A stretch of DNA of 64,000 bases from Ornithodoros turicata (GCF_037126465.1 NC_088203.1:90582668-90646667); one strand, 5' to 3'; positions 10,879 to 21,826 are shown, counted from the first letter of the stretch. Numbers and translations: made by a program. Notes: a model not told the origin generated them from the letters alone.

Positions 10879-13224
10879 GCAGGAACGCGTTACGTATCAA
10901 AAAGATTTTTTTTTTTTTTTGCGTGTAGTAATAAAACGATGGAGCGTAGCACGATTAAGCGCATGCACGTTGTAGTGTTCCTTAGGCATTTGTCCGTTTC
11001 GTCCACCTATGTCCGTACGCGACACGCATGAGTCGGTAACGTCTACAGCTTTCTGTATGCCTGTACCTCCACCTTTCTGTAACACTAAAACCAGTGGTGT
11101 ACATATCGGCGCGACTAGTAGCGCTGCTATTGTGTGCACAACCTTTTTTTTTTCTTTTACTAGAGGAGTGGCGATGCAAGTACATTTTAAATTATACTGT
11201 AGCGAAAATGTATTTCGTTTACGAATTCAAGTCGCGGGAATCTTTTCATCCGTGCCGCCACTTGCCCGAAATGGAAGAGACACTCAGGAATAAAGCTAGA
11301 CAGAGATAAAATTCCTATTTTTTTTTCCCTTCTTTATTGCATTACTTGCCATCCAAAGAGATATGCATAGCGCTCCTTTTCGACTTCCGCAACTTGAATT
11401 AAGACTCGTCAGATATAATCAACAATAACGCAGCGTTTAAAAAAAATCATATTTTAGAACTTTATATAAGTTCTCTGTTTATATATCTTCTCGCGTGTGT
11501 CCGCATAAGCACGTACATGAACAACGTACTGAATAACAAAATATGATGACAGCTTTTGTTGTACAAAGAAGTGCAAAGCTGTGGGCACGAAGATAACCCA
11601 TTTCAGACTGGGTTTTGCGGCTTTATTCTTTATACGTAAACAAAACGCGGTATGGTGTGGAAAACGAGCACGAAAAAAAAAAAAAATCAGAAACAAAACG
11701 TGGTCATTCACGTTAAAGGTGCCACCGGCTTTGCTGTAATGTTTTTGTAACGAAGGCGTAAGATCCCTTGGGCGGGATTAAAATAAAATTTAGCTGATAG
11801 AGGGTCCCCGAAAGCGATCGCGTTATTCTTTCACATGAACCACGTAATTGAGTTCGTGATATTCATCAAATGCACAAAATGCAACAAAAATACTCTTCGG
11901 GGCTCGACAGTCAGAGTATTCAGATACGCTCACTGATGTTCTTTGCGTCTTTGGTTGGTAGCGGTAGAAAGGCGACTGACGTTGGAGCGTGATAAGACTT
12001 TTATAGTCCTTTACATTTCTTTTTTTTTTTTCAGGGGGTTTCATATGATATCGTTCCGATGATGCTTAGTACCGGCAGTGGTCTGAGCCTGTGAGAATGA
12101 TAGATGATGACAGTGTTGCCCTGTCCATTTCCCTGGGTGTTGTAGTTGCCCGATGAAAAGAAATACATATTCAGCACCGTTTCTCGTACTAAAGCAGCTA
12201 GCAAGACGCGGACGTTATGTATGAACAGGAGCAGGGGAGGGGGCACGAGAGAGATTATTGTATTTTTATTTTTTGTAATATTCCATGATTACTTTATTGT
12301 ATATTTTTATATCGTCCGTATGCATAATGATAGTGCTTCTCCAAACTCGATTGCGTTTGTACAAGAAAAATGCAAATTGAATGTTTAAGCAACCCAGTGG
12401 GATCAAGTATAACAAAAATAAAATTATTGTTGTTGTTGTTATACTTTTCAACTTATAATCCTGGTTCTGGGAACTGCAAAAAAGCGTCTTCACCTTGTTC
12501 GCCTCACTGGTGTTGGCAGCGTCGGTGCCAGCAATGTGGATTAGGCGAGATAAATTGGATCCAAATCAAGTCCTCACTGTTCGTGTTTTTTTCTTGTTCC
12601 TTGTTTCTTTTTTCTGTTTTCTTGTTTTCTTGTGTTTTTTTCCTTGTGACCGTGAATCCAATCCAAGTCAAGCCTGGATTTAAATTTGTGCCGGCAAAAT
12701 GATTTGGAATCCGCATTTATTTCGTTGACGTCAAATCAAATCCCCTTTCACATCGGGATTTATCGAATCCGCCATCGAATGCGAAAAGTTGGCTCCCTCA
12801 AACACTACAACTGAAAAGCTTAGCAGTGGCTTCGAGCTACAAAATTTTCTCAGCATACGCTACTATAGGCGTGTGTATTACAAATATTTCGTAGTAACAA
12901 GTGGCAGTGACGAGTAAAAAGTACTGTACAGTGGCAGTGCGACGAGCATTTCGCACTCAGAGCAAGGAACGACCAACAGTTGCAATGGGCCAACACGGAG
13001 AGATGGCGAACCTTATTATTCCCAAAAGGTGATGAACGAGATGTTGTTTATAAGAAAACGAAAGCTCAGGATTTTTTAAAAATAAAAATACATGAGAGCA
13101 GCGCAGGCGCCGCTTTTGCGTGGGTACGGCCAGGAGGACATTTTATGCCAGACAGTACGACTGCTTGTCTCTGGAGCTTGGATAAACTGTGTTAATAACC
13201 TAAAACTGAAAACGAATGCATATG
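10879..13224. other. Non-coding, homopolymer-rich stretch
   Basis: Poly-T or poly-A runs occur at about 10904-10920, 11145-11155, 11674-11687 and 12019-12032. A GTT run sits near 12427-12440 and a T-rich tract at about 12587-12650. No ORF has family motifs and no element ends were found. Confidence 0.5.
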
Positions 13225-13400
13225 CAGTGAACTCTCGTTATTATGACCATGGTCGTTCCCGAAAATTTGGTCATAATTAGGAATTGTCATATTAATGGGG
13301 GGGGGGGATTTGCAGAGGTTTCACTGCATTGTTTCCCCTGAGTATGGTCGTAAAGCGCGTATGTCAGGTTATCGAGGGTCATATTAACGACAGTTCACTG
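13225..13400. mobile_element. MITE, pogo/Tigger-like termini
   Basis: The left end CAGTGAACTCTCGTTATTAT pairs with the right end GGTCATATTAACGACAGTTCACTG. The termini are about 26 bases, imperfect, and 176 bp apart. A CAGT(A/G)(A/G)ACTCTCGTTA-type terminus is the pattern I associate with pogo/Tigger-derived MITEs. TA-rich flanks fit a TA target but do not prove it. A poly-G run of ten bases lies inside. Confidence 0.65.
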
Positions 13401-13725
13401 TATATATGTGGGTAAAATAAGGTGCTTTTCCACTTTTTGTTTCGAAGACTTTACACTGGCAAAATAGTTGGGTATGCTCTATTTTTTCTTAGAACCAATA
13501 CACATAACGTACGTATATGACACTACCCTAAAAAGATTACCGTGGTACCGCTCTTGTTGGTATAGCTGGTAAACGGAAAGGACGAGACCCTGTAGCTGAT
13601 AAAATATAAAAATGTAATCGCAGTAACTACACGCGGATAAGTTACTAAAAAACGACAACTGAGTTACAATTAAGTACTGTTACATGACCTGCAAGTAATT
13701 AGGTTAGAAAAACTAACTTTGTGTT
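13401..13725. other. No recognisable gene
   Basis: Short AT-rich stretch with no ORF or repeat structure that I recognise. Confidence 0.5.
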
Positions 13726-13767
13726 TTCACCTGATGAAGTGCAGATTCGCCAACGAAAGCTTGTGAA
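13726..13767 (+). ncRNA. Minimal hammerhead-ribozyme-like motif
   Basis: The core CTGATGA (13731-13737) is followed, after an irregular 17-nt segment, by GAAAGCTT (13755-13762). That gives G-A-A, a two-base-pair helix III without a loop (A-G with C-T) and H17 = T. The flanks TTCAC (13726-13730) and GTGAA (13763-13767) pair perfectly as helix I. This is the layout of the minimal hammerheads described in Penelope-like retroelements. Helix II is poor here (only two clear pairs next to the core), and an extra A follows the CTGATGA core. The copy may therefore be decayed. No Penelope reverse transcriptase was seen nearby. Confidence 0.5.
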
Positions 13768-13933
13768 TGTTAGTTTTATTTCAAGGAGTGCTTCACTCCC
13801 TGGACATATTGTGTGCTCACTACTGGCTAATTCCAGCGAATTTCGACCAAGCAAGGAACCTGACCATCTCCATTTTTTTTTTAAATACATTCTTCAGGGG
13901 ACGGGAAATGATGAAAAATGATCCTATATTTAA

Positions 13934-14574
13934 AGCGACAGTCCGGGAAAACCGGAAGTTGATTTTTTCCAACTGCCGCGGAGGCTTACATGCTGTGTTG
14001 AAAGTTTCAGCTCGCAAAATGGCGTGGTTTTCGAGATATCGAATAAAAAATACTCCTCTGAAGACATCCGGTTTCGTTTTTCTCCCTCGCATACTCCTTG
14101 CCCCAAGGATCCTCTATGTACGTCAGCCATCACGTGAGCATGACGTCCCCAATGGACAAAGTGGAGCGGAGGACTGCGCCGTTGCTGGGAATGCAGAGAG
14201 GTGTTTTTGTCATTGAGTGTACTGAACAGAAGGCTGCGTCGTGATATCTGTCTTTACATTGACGCTACTCTGCATTTTAGTCTACATAACGCGTGATCAC
14301 TACTCAAAAACATCATAATGGACAAATGCTAGCACGCAACAATCAACTATCGCGCAAACAGGCATCCGCAAGTCACGTGCGGCATTGCTCTTATGCACGT
14401 CACACGAGAGCTCGCTGCGGCCTTTACTCAGGACCAACTGCGGCATAGAAAAAAAATCGATTATAAATCGTGCGATAGGATTTCTTCTGAAATATTTTGC
14501 GCAGTTGTTGTGAGGAGTATTAGAAATCATAAGGCGGTGTTTCCCAGACCTATGTTTTCGACCAGTCTGTCACT
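13934..14574. mobile_element. MITE with TTAA target duplication nested in the 3.3-kb transposon
   Basis: The ends AGCGACAGTC and GTCTGTCACT (inverted AGTGACAGAC) lie inside TTAA copies at 13930-13933 and 14575-14578. The opposite arm of the host transposon (about 17035-17050, read on the minus strand) runs from ATATTTAA straight into GCCCCAATCTTCAGCC and so preserves the unoccupied site. The insertion is 641 bp with only a single TTAA duplicated. TTAA targets are typical of piggyBac-like elements. No transposase is encoded. Confidence 0.85.
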
Positions 14575-15439
14575 TTAAGCCCAAATCTTCAGCCATTTTC
14601 GAGGGAGAGGGGGAGAAAGAAATTCGTCGAAATGTGACCCAGTCATTTCGAGCTACTTTGAGGATTTCTCAATTGAGAACTGTGCGGTTCTAAGAGCCAC
14701 GATATTTTTCACCTGCTCAGTACCACATGGACAAAACTCTGTCGTCTTCCTACCCATTTGTATCTGAAACTTTTTTCGTAAAAAAATGGCAAAGTCTCAA
14801 GAAAACGCGAAAAACGCCGTTCTTCGGAGCCTTCCTGTACTGACATCGTTTATCGGAGAATAATGAAACCTATACCATTGGTCTCGTAATTGCATGCCCT
14901 ATCTGTTGATACTATTTTAATTGTTCTAGAGTGAATCTGCTAGAAGCAGATTGTAAGAATTTCACAGGCGGTGTCGCGATTTAACTGTATTTCGGCTGGC
15001 GCTAGCAAAAAATGGCTACCAAAACGTTTCCGCGATTTTCTTATATGTTGCGCAGAAACCCTTTCCTAACACACAGAAAAAAAATTGAGATTCGTATTTG
15101 ATTTTCGGTCACGCTACGATTTTTTAAAGTGACAGTGTGCACGCGCGCTGCGCGCTGCCCCTAAGCGTTACTCTCCCGCAGCTGGTCGCCGTTACGGTCG
15201 CCAAGGGCGGACGCGATTCAGAGAAATCACGTTAAAAACGCGGTTATGGCCCATATTCGTGTCGCTGACAGCATCGATACAACCGTGATGAACAATCACA
15301 TGATTTAGAAGTCACAGAAATTGGCTGCGGAAAAAGATGTGTGGGCATTGCCTGATCCGTACCAGCGCAGTGCTCAGAAGGAAGATGATTTGGCGGCAGC
15401 AACGAGCTTTTATACGGTGGATGAGCTGGGCTGCACGCT

Positions 15440-16615
15440 CAGGGCCCAAGATCAAGAGACATCGTGCACGTTAAAGAAGGAGACCAGAAACTCACAACAG
15501 CTAAGAAGTACATGACTTGTTCAACCGCGAAGCCTAGAGAAAATTTAGGAACAAGTATCCAGGCATAAGGCTTAGCTTGAGCAAATTTTACTCCATCCGC
15601 CCCAAGTGGATTAGTATGAACCCGTGCAGAGAGGAATGCGTACCCACGTACTGTCCAAACTTCGAGCTCAAGGCAAGGGATCGTCAGCATGTGCATCTGT
15701 GATGGAAACTCCAAAGAATGTCTTTCTGGGGATTGCGAACAGTGTCCAGGTCCAGAAGCACTTACTGAAGAAAGTATGGGCATCCAAGACGACCAAGAAA
15801 TTAATTTCGCAATATGGGAGAACAGAGGCCTACTGAGGAGGGCATTACTTGCGCGCGACATCATTTAAGTAATTAGAAGGTGGGTGCTCCTATATCAGCC
15901 ATGACCACATCAGAAAGGTCCCGAAAGAAGCGATCCGAACGGAGAAGTGTTCTGCAAAGCCAGGGCACGTTGAATTTCATTTTGACTTTTCAGAGAATTG
16001 GACGGTTATCTTGCCCAAGGAAGTTCAGAGCTACCACTGGCACAAAACTGAAGTTTCGATATTCACATGCGTGGCTACTACGTGAACTTCAACTCGCTGT
16101 TATGCTTTTGTGTCCAACGACACCCGGCGCGATAGCGCAGCAGCATTGCTTTCTCTTCTCAAGATCGAAGAACATATGGAGGACCAAGGACCCCTGCATG
16201 AAAGCGTTGTATACATGGGGCCAGTGCGCATTTCAAAAAGAGATGTCAGCACTATGAGCTCGGACGAAACACAACTGTAAATAGGTGGCTTTTCTCAGCT
16301 CCAGGTCATGGAAAGAACGCCTGTGACGGAGTCGGAGGTGTTGTCAAACATGCTGCAGCAATTTTCAACTAGTGGTCTCCAGCAACGGAAGCAATACGAA
16401 ACGCGTGTGAGTTCACTACCGCCGTGTCAAGACATGTCGAAAATGTGACTTTATTGCACCTTAATCCCCTCGGAAGATGCGAAAACCTTCAGGCCTTCAG
16501 GCGACAAAAAGAATATGAGTGGAAGAATGTACGTCCAGTGCTCGGCCTTCGTTCTCATTACGTGTTGGAAAAGGAAAGTGAGGCTCCCAAGAGTGTAAAG
16601 TTGAAGACTTTATGA
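15440..16615 (+). pseudogene. Decayed transposase-like gene of the inverted-repeat transposon
   Basis: Coding homology is spread over several frames. The pieces are DIVHVKEGDQKLTTAKKYMT, YPGIRLSLSKFYSIRPKWIS followed by MNPCREECVPTYCPN, FHFDFSENWTVILPKEVQSY followed by HWHKTEVSIFTCVATT, VSNDTRRDSAAALLSLL, LHESVVYMGPVRISKRDVST, and WLFSAPGHGKNACDGVGG followed by VVKH. The tail YEWKNVRPVLGLRSHYVLE closes the gene. From memory, proteins with a short S-x-G-H-G-K-x-x-x-D-G-x-G-G-x-V-K block preceded by an H-x-D-F segment form a large, mostly uncharacterised, transposon-associated family in cnidarians and arthropods. The exact family name is uncertain. Several stops and frameshifts make this copy non-functional. 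The order and spacing match one ancestral protein of roughly 400 residues or more. Confidence 0.7.
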
Positions 16616-17129
16616 TATCCCACCTTTGTAAAATAGCGTTCTTATCCTGTGTTTTCCGGAGTTATACAAATTAAAAGTGCATTGCTCTGAGCCATAACCA
16701 TGTTTTTAACTTCATTTCTCGGAATCGCGTCCGCCCTTGGCGACCGTAACGGCGACCAGCTGCGGGAGAGTAACGCTTAGGGGCAGCGCGCACAAAACGG
16801 CGGTTTTCGCGTTTTCTTGAGACTGCCATTTTTTTACGAAAAAAGTTTCAGATACAAATGGGTAGGAAGGAGATAGAGTGTTGTTCATGTAGTACTGAGC
16901 ACGTGAAAAAATATTGTGGCTCTTAAACCGCACAGTTCTCAATTGAGAAGCCCTCAAAGTAGCTCGAAATGACTGGGTCACATTTCGACGAATTTCTTTC
17001 TCCCCCTCTCCCTGGAAAATGGCTGAAGATTGGGGCTTAAATATAGGATCATTTTTCATCATTTCCCGTCCCCTGAAGAATATATTTTTTTCAAAAAAAT
17101 TGGAGATGGTCAGGTTCCTTGCTTGGTCG

Positions 17130-17573
17130 GGACTGCGTTGTCTTTTTCCTTCATGGCCCAAGTAGAATTAAATACTCTACTCATTCAAGGGTTACTCTTG
17201 ATATACTTCACGTTGTGTGCGGTTAAAGCGATCACACATTACAACGTTTCCAGAAGAGAGACTTAAGATAAGTACTTCATGCTAGAAGTTCAATACGGAC
17301 TAGCCGACGCAACGTGAACAACGGAACTCGCGTCTAGAAAACGGTACGCGTGAACAAAATTCAGAAAAGTTTTGATAACCATATGAGGTCATAGTGTGCG
17401 CAATCCGCCACATGCTTGGGACCGTGCCCCTCCGTGGTCGATTTCCATCTCCTCACTAGAGCTGCTGGCAGTCTTCCAACGCAGGGCGGGAGCGGAGACC
17501 GGGAAGGTTCCCTCGTTGTTGCTAGGCAACAGACGACCGAACCCTCGGGGACACCGTCTAGTGTTGAAGAATC
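17130..17573. other. No recognisable gene
   Basis: Sequence between the 3.3-kb transposon and a small LINE tail insertion. No motifs were recognised. Confidence 0.45.
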
Positions 17574-17646
17574 TGAAACAACGACACACACACACATACA
17601 TTGGATGGTGGTGGTGGTTGTGGTGGGGGGGGGGGTGAAACAACGA
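17574..17646 (-). mobile_element. 51-bp 5'-truncated LINE tail with perfect target duplication
   Basis: TGAAACAACGA occurs at 17574-17584 and again at 17636-17646. Between them is CACACACACACATACATTGG followed by a TGG/G-rich stretch. The same CACACATACATTGGATGGTG string is the 3' end of the RNase H LINE at about 7318-7338. This is therefore an extremely short insertion of that family's 3' end, in minus orientation. Confidence 0.85.
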
Positions 17647-18220
17647 AGTTTTGCAGGTTCTTTCGTAAACTCCGGGATTAATGGTTCGCCTATTGAGTGC
17701 GCACGATGTTGATTTAGAACAGGAAATTTATTTTCGTAGTCCATAGTGGCGCTGCATACCATTGCTGAACGTAACTACCCTTCTAGCACCGGTTACTGGC
17801 AGAATGGGAATTCACAAACTTACGGTTATCCATGCCTTTTCCGAGATTTGAGTGAAGTAATTGATTACGCTGAAAGTGATCAATCACAGCAACTTGGGTA
17901 CTGGGAGCTAGCGTTAGGATCCGGAACACCCCGAATCAAGAAATCTCGTGCGCCTGGCTGTTTTTCACATCCCGAAATCTCTGGATTTTATTGCCAAAAA
18001 ATGTCTGGATTTTGGGACTCCCGTGGAATACACCAAACCTACTGTTGGGGCTAACGCAGTTGTGGCGCAGATGTGCGGAATAATGACGTTGCCATGGTGA
18101 AGAACGCGCAGTGTCGGTGCACACACATACGGGCAGTTTCATCTAGCAACCGAGATTTATTCAGAAGCTATTCCACTACCAGTGGAAGGTAGCGCGGAAA
18201 AAAGGCGACATCATAAGAGG
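17647..18220. other. No recognisable gene
   Basis: A TTTTGGGACTC/CTCTGGATTTT-type local repeat occurs at about 17960-18020 (two related phrases, ATCTCTGGATTTTATTGCC and TGTCTGGATTTTGGGACTC). No gene was identified. Confidence 0.4.
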
Positions 18221-18397
18221 ACAATAGAGAGTTTTAGTATATCGTACGCTATCGCCTTTGCGTACGGAAGGGAGAGCGTTGGTGGTTCTGCGCACGCGCA
18301 AGACACAAGCAGAGCTTTGCGCATTGCGCAGAAGCACCACGCTATCCCTTACGTACGCAAAGGCGACAGCGTACGTTATACTAAAACTCACTATTGT
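18221..18397. mobile_element. MITE with CAATAGWGAGTTTTAGTAT termini
   Basis: The left end ACAATAGAGAGTTTTAGTAT pairs with the inverse ATACTAAAACTCACTATTGT (one mismatch). Pairing continues inward through the CGTACGC and GCCTTTGCGTAC blocks, so most of the 177 bp can fold into one hairpin. A related element with the same GAGTTTTAG end is at 49940-50100. Confidence 0.8.
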
Positions 18398-20019
18398 TAT
18401 CGATCTTTGGCTTACGTTATCGGGAAAGATGTCGAATGCGAACATTAGCGTTGTCAAACAACGGGGAACAACTGGTATCAAGAACTATAGGTGGGCCTTT
18501 AGCGATAAGGGGATGTCACTGGGAACGAAGGAAGCATCTTCGACCTGTGTTGACGTAGGCGATGGTTCAGATAGACATTGAGAAGTCTGGCTTATACAGG
18601 ACGATTCGCTTAACATGCGAAAAAGCGTATAGATCGCGGTGGAGCTTTTCCCGTCACTTCCGAGCATTTTGATCTATTTTAAGTTGGGAGAAATTGGGCC
18701 AACCTGACGTTGTTCTTCCTCTTCTTCTTCTTTTTTTGTCAGAAACTGAAAGCGCGTGCAGGATTTACTCCATTCTACAGCAGAATACATGTCCTACTAT
18801 ACAACGGTAATACCTGAAATTGTGGTCCACGCTCAGATCCTTGAAAGAAGCGGTGACTTTCGGCGCATTTCCTTTTGCATGTTTCTGCTGATAACAGTTA
18901 CAACTGCATGGTTACAATGTTACAATGCTGCAAAGTTGTCTGAAACAACAGTGAGAAGGAACCAGGAAGAGGCTGGTCACCGTTTTGTTCCATCATATCG
19001 TGGGTTAACTTTTCGTAGAACCGGGCTCGGCCGACAATTTGCACGCCTCGAAACGAGAGAGCTCTTTCATTTTAATTGTGCAGTCCAATATTCGCTTTCA
19101 GTGTCTAGCATAAAAATCAGGTTGGTCTTTTGAATTTAGAGTTCCGTTAAAAAAAAAACACGTCTCGCGAGTCCAAATTCTTAGAAGTGCTTAAAAGTCA
19201 TGGCGAAAGCTTCCCCGAGATACATAGCGTTGTCCCCATGATTTTCAGACGAGTAGACAAACTTGCTCCTGCGATTTACCACGCGCGAAATGCAGGGAAG
19301 TGAGCGGTTGACGGCGGGAACTATTTTGGAAAGTTTCTATGGGCACGAAAGCATGCACCGTTTGGCACCATCCGTATACCTATGCACTGTAGAGGGCGCC
19401 GTTTGTATCGACTCGTTGTGCGTTCTTTTGCCGTGTCGAATTTAGATCAACGCGCTCTTCACCGTCTAGCACCCTCGTGTCATTTCTATCGTTCTATTGC
19501 GTCATTTCATTTCTATAGCACTGGTTTGAATGGCTCTAAACAGCACTTCGTTCTTGGCTCAAGCGCCCTAATGGCGCAAGCGTGTTTCCTTTCTTGTGCG
19601 TGCGCGGTGAGCGGAGGTCGATTCTCGGCGCCTATGACTCACGCGCCGGAGCCCCGTGCACTGCTTTGCGTTTTCGAGAGGTATTGGGCGTGAGCTCCAC
19701 CACTGCAGGGACGGGTACTGTCATCGTTTTTGGGTAGAAAGTAGGACCACGTGAGCAACGCCTGCTCTGGCGCATGTAAGTGGGATGCGCAGCTTGTGCA
19801 TTTAACCTCATGAGGTAACTTCGCCGATCATCCTGGCGATTACTGTGGTACAGGGAGCGTCCCAATGAAGGCTGCTGAGGGATGCTCACTTGTTGACTGT
19901 GGTGTATATAGTTCTCTAGTAGAATAGATGTAAAATAATAAGACGTGGACGACAGATTACAGGAAAGTTAACAAAAACTAGTTTATTTAGTGGGTAATCT
20001 AACATAAAGATTATAATAC
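18398..20019. other. No recognisable gene
   Basis: It includes a TTC-rich run at about 18713-18736 and an A run at 19149-19158. None of the frames here shows a conserved motif. Confidence 0.5.
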
Positions 20020-20042
20020 ACTATGAAATGTTTAAAAGAACG

Positions 20043-20079
20043 GTCGACGTTTCGACAGTGGCACTGTCTTCGTCAGGAC
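20043..20079 (-). ncRNA. Minimal hammerhead-ribozyme-like motif, Penelope type
   Basis: On the minus strand CTGACGA (20076 to 20070) is the C-U-G-A-N-G-A core. After one extra A, GACAGTG-C-CACTGTC (20068 to 20054) forms a perfect 7-bp helix II. GAAACGTC (20053 to 20046) then supplies G-A-A, a loopless two-pair helix III (A-C with G-T) and cleavage-site C17. GTC before the core and GAC after it give a 3-bp helix I. The following sequence (TTCTTTTAAACATTTCATAG) is of the kind seen at Penelope-like element ends. The extra A and the one-base helix II loop depart from the canonical form. Any activity would probably need dimers, as known for this class. Confidence 0.6.
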
Positions 20080-20110
20080 TAAAGTGTTAGGAATGTAGCA
20101 CATGACTTAA

Positions 20111-20163
20111 GTAGGAAGGGAGTTGCCTCAGGACAGAAGGTCCTGAGGCAACTCCCTTCCTAC
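20111..20163. repeat. 24-bp perfect inverted repeat, 5-nt spacer
   Basis: GTAGGAAGGGAGTTGCCTCA-GGAC (20111-20134) is followed by AGAAG and by its perfect complement (20140-20163). The phrase ATGACTTAAGTAGG occurs just before it (20102-20115) and again at 20196-20209. The hairpin therefore lies within a short direct duplication, as a template-switch event would leave. Confidence 0.9.
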
Positions 20164-21826
20164 ATCTCTACCGGTTCGCTGGATTTCTACCCATCTATGA
20201 CTTAAGTAGGTTCTTGGAGTGACGTCAGGGTTGGTAGACGTGCGCCACGTGGCGGCTGTCAGCTTCTGGAATTTTCTCCCATGAGTGGGGTCATCACGTA
20301 AGCAGGAGCTCTCTCGGATGCAGTATATGTATCGTAAGCGAATGTTACCTTTTATTTTTTTAGATGTAAGTATACGCTTTGTAGTAGAATAATTAGTGCC
20401 TTTCTGACATTTTTTTAACATCTGCCACCGTCGCCGATAGTTTCATTTTCTCTTGCTCCGCTTTGTTTCCCATCAGGGAAAATGAGCGCGGCGTTTCAAA
20501 AATAGAAAAAAAAATTACAAGTCAGTGGGCCACACAGCGAAAGAGCTTTGGAAATGAAGTGGCAGTCATGCACTTCCAAAAGGAAGCAGATACTATACAT
20601 TGGTGTTCTCGAAAGCTTCTACACACTTGAGAGCCCTGTGCGCCTGTCAGTCAAAATGAAGGGTGAGATGTCTAAATTTAGTTTGATTGCGTACACGAAC
20701 AACATTGAAATCAGGAACTGCTTGGCGTACTAAGTCACCATGGAGATAACTTCCGTGTTTCTTACTCATTCGGTTTGAGAAAGTGAGTTGGTCCACGAAA
20801 AGTCGAATTTATGCAGTGCTACATCGTCCCGCGTTTCTCTCTCTCTTGCAATACATGATCCATACAGCATCACATCACGGAACTGAATCGGACTATCCGT
20901 TAAACAGCCGCGACAGGACCTCCCGCGGATATACGACTACGGATATCCCTCCATAAATATCCCAGGGAAGTCCCACTGAGGATGATTTCCGGATATGCAC
21001 ATTGGGATCTATTTCGGGCGTCCGTAGGAGATGGTGTTCTGTCTGGGATCAGGGGGCCCGTTGTCCGGTTTATCGGGAAATTTCAGAGCAGGGTGGATGT
21101 TGCTTCGACCGGGAACTGAAAGGCAAGAAAGGCGAAGTGGGGTATCGATGTCTAGGTGACAAAGGCTAGTAGTATAGAAAAAGTATAGAGCAAGAGAGGC
21201 AGCACACCGCTCCCTCTCCCATGCCACCATCATCTCTCCCGTCCATCTTTTCCCTCCCTGTGTGCGCCGAGCCGCCAGCCCCGAGCAGGTTGACCGCACC
21301 TTTCTCCAACGTTATCGCCCCCCCCCCCCCCTCCCTGTCATTTAACAACGCTTCTTTCTCATTCTGCTTGTTGTCTAGCGCCCACATTGCACTAGATTCT
21401 TTCTAGTCCGCTTCTGTCGCGAAAAGCAGTTTTTGCCGCTCAGTGAGCTTGCTTGGTGGAATGGTTCATCCATGGAGCGTGAGCTATGTATACGCGAGAC
21501 GGCAAATACACTGAATGGTGAAAGGAATTAAGAATAAAAAGGCAGAAAGCGGACGAACGATTGCTAATGATATGCATGCTCGTTGGACGTTTAGCAACGG
21601 CAAAAACACTTCTATGCTAATTTAGACCACCTCCGCGCGCTTTTGGAAGACTGCTCCATTTTTCGTTCTCGTGATACACGTGGTCGAGTTCGAATAGCAG
21701 CGTAATGTATGCTACTGCTGCATTGCTTTTGAGAAAGTAATTTTCTGTGGAACAGACACGATGAGCTTCCTTCAATGTTCAACATGTTTTTTCTTATAAG
21801 GGTATGTATATGTGTATATGTATATA
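20164..21826. other. No recognisable gene; possible Penelope-derived flank
   Basis: The first ~250 bp may belong, on the minus strand, to the element carrying the hammerhead-like motif, but I see no reverse transcriptase or GIY-YIG motif. Poly-C occurs at 21320-21331. Nothing else was identified. Confidence 0.4.

Larger units (their letters stand above)
13844..17129. mobile_element. Inverted-repeat DNA transposon relic, ~3.3 kb
   Basis: Sequence beginning CGACCAAGCAAGGAACCTGA at 13844 recurs inverted, ending at 17129. Matching arm blocks are 13844-13933, 14575-14835 and about 15140-15240 on the left against about 17129-16700 on the right. They share, for example, GGACGGGAAATGATGAAAAA, TCAATTGAGAACTGTGCGGT and CTGGTCGCCGTTACGGTCGC. 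The left arm carries two extra segments, a nested MITE at 13934-14574 and about 300 bp at 14836-15139. Between the arms lies a decayed transposase-like gene. Long sub-terminal inverted repeats around a coding core fit a cut-and-paste DNA transposon. I could not assign the superfamily or find target duplications. Confidence 0.75.
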
